This document shows, in pieces, positions 63,865-64,000 of a stretch of DNA of 64,000 bases; the first letter of the stretch is position 1; every line of letters starts with the position of its first letter. A program made the position numbers and the translations under genes. Location of the stretch: contig NZ_JAUSUZ010000001.1 of NCBI RefSeq assembly GCF_030813715.1, forward strand, positions 3,348,001 through 3,412,000, given 5' to 3'. The notes beneath the pieces were generated by a model, which worked only from the letters and a program-made list of their open reading frames with translations, was not told the DNA's origin and did not search any database. Source of the DNA: Catenuloplanes indicus. Its GTDB lineage: Bacteria > Actinomycetota > Actinomycetes > Mycobacteriales > Micromonosporaceae.

Positions 63865-64000
63865 GTGACCTCCGCTGACCAGGACCGCCCCGCGACATAC
63901 CGTGAGGTCTTCGCGCACTCCGAGTTCCGCGTCGTCTACGGCGCGGTCGCGCTCTCCAATCTCGCCGATCCGATGGCCAAGGCCGCGATCACGCTGCTGG
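63865..64000 (+). CDS. MFS transporter, N-terminal part
   Basis: The first 45 codons of a gene cut by the window end. Starting at GTG 63865 with a GAGGGG site, it reads REVFAHSEFRVVYGAVALSN and LADPMAKAAITLL, the usual beginning of an actinobacterial major facilitator (a short cytoplasmic start and first membrane segment). Substrate unknown. Confidence 0.65.
   Translation, partial: MTSADQDRPATYREVFAHSEFRVVYGAVALSNLADPMAKAAITLL

Overview
The window is high-GC actinobacterial DNA, most likely from the Micromonosporaceae (an Actinoplanes/Catenuloplanes-like organism). The signs are GTG starts, XRE/DUF5753-DUF397 pairs, long Pro/Ala-rich proteins, a class F-type sortase, an HspR-type operator in front of lon, and several genes whose promoter sits so close to the start codon that the mRNA is probably leaderless. 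This placement is inference from gene content; no 16S gene is present.

Positions 1-8352 are the right-hand part of an integrative element of the AICE type. It ends at a 45-bp copy of the 3' half of a tRNA-Gly(TCC) gene (8308-8352) that has no 5' half, so this is an attachment-site scar. Inside are the start of a Pra-like activator (running off the left edge), an orphan YrhB/Imm35-type immunity gene, a four-gene leftward operon ending in a GntR/UTRA regulator, a GntR/UTRA gene broken by a frameshift, a YdcF-family gene, an XRE/DUF5753 plus DUF397 pair, and an AT-richer three-gene toxin-antitoxin-chaperone module (HigB, HigA, SecB-like). A decayed GNAT-like gene lies next to the att site. Integrase, excisionase, replication and transfer genes are not in the window.

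Positions 8500-29500 are chromosomal: HNH nuclease, serine hydrolase, RDD protein, a divergent MFS/LysR pair, flavoprotein, a trans-sulfuration-type lyase, a secreted CBM2-GH18 chitinase divergent from a LacI-type-sensor diguanylate cyclase, a GT2 protein, and a cluster of three tandem Mrr-like paralogues. Each paralogue has the same upstream motif and -10 at fixed spacing, and each has lost the usual catalytic lysine. A DUF2726-like protein, Lon, a secreted protein and NAD kinase follow.

Positions 29975-38461 hold the nitrate assimilation locus: NarK divergent from a nitrate reductase, an FAD/Fe-S partner, NirB and NirD. The four rightward genes are joined by ATGA overlaps, and a thioredoxin-fold protein follows. 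Nitrate would be imported, reduced to nitrite, then to ammonium.

Positions 38472-47364 hold two Lrp-type regulators, each divergent from a probable target (an APC permease and hpd), plus NhaA, a 20-residue lysine-rich microprotein, 6-phosphogluconate dehydrogenase and a zinc alcohol dehydrogenase whose start codon lies in a strong hairpin. The 660-bp gap at 40301-40960 is packed with repeats.

Positions 47590-64000 hold long disordered proteins, an Eis-like acetyltransferase, RpiB, a DUF1015 protein, PepN, DUF5130 and CtaJ-like proteins, a secreted protein with a GPDTG tail beside its sortase, an HNH nuclease, an MscS channel and the start of an MFS transporter. Several dispersed short repeats recur between genes.
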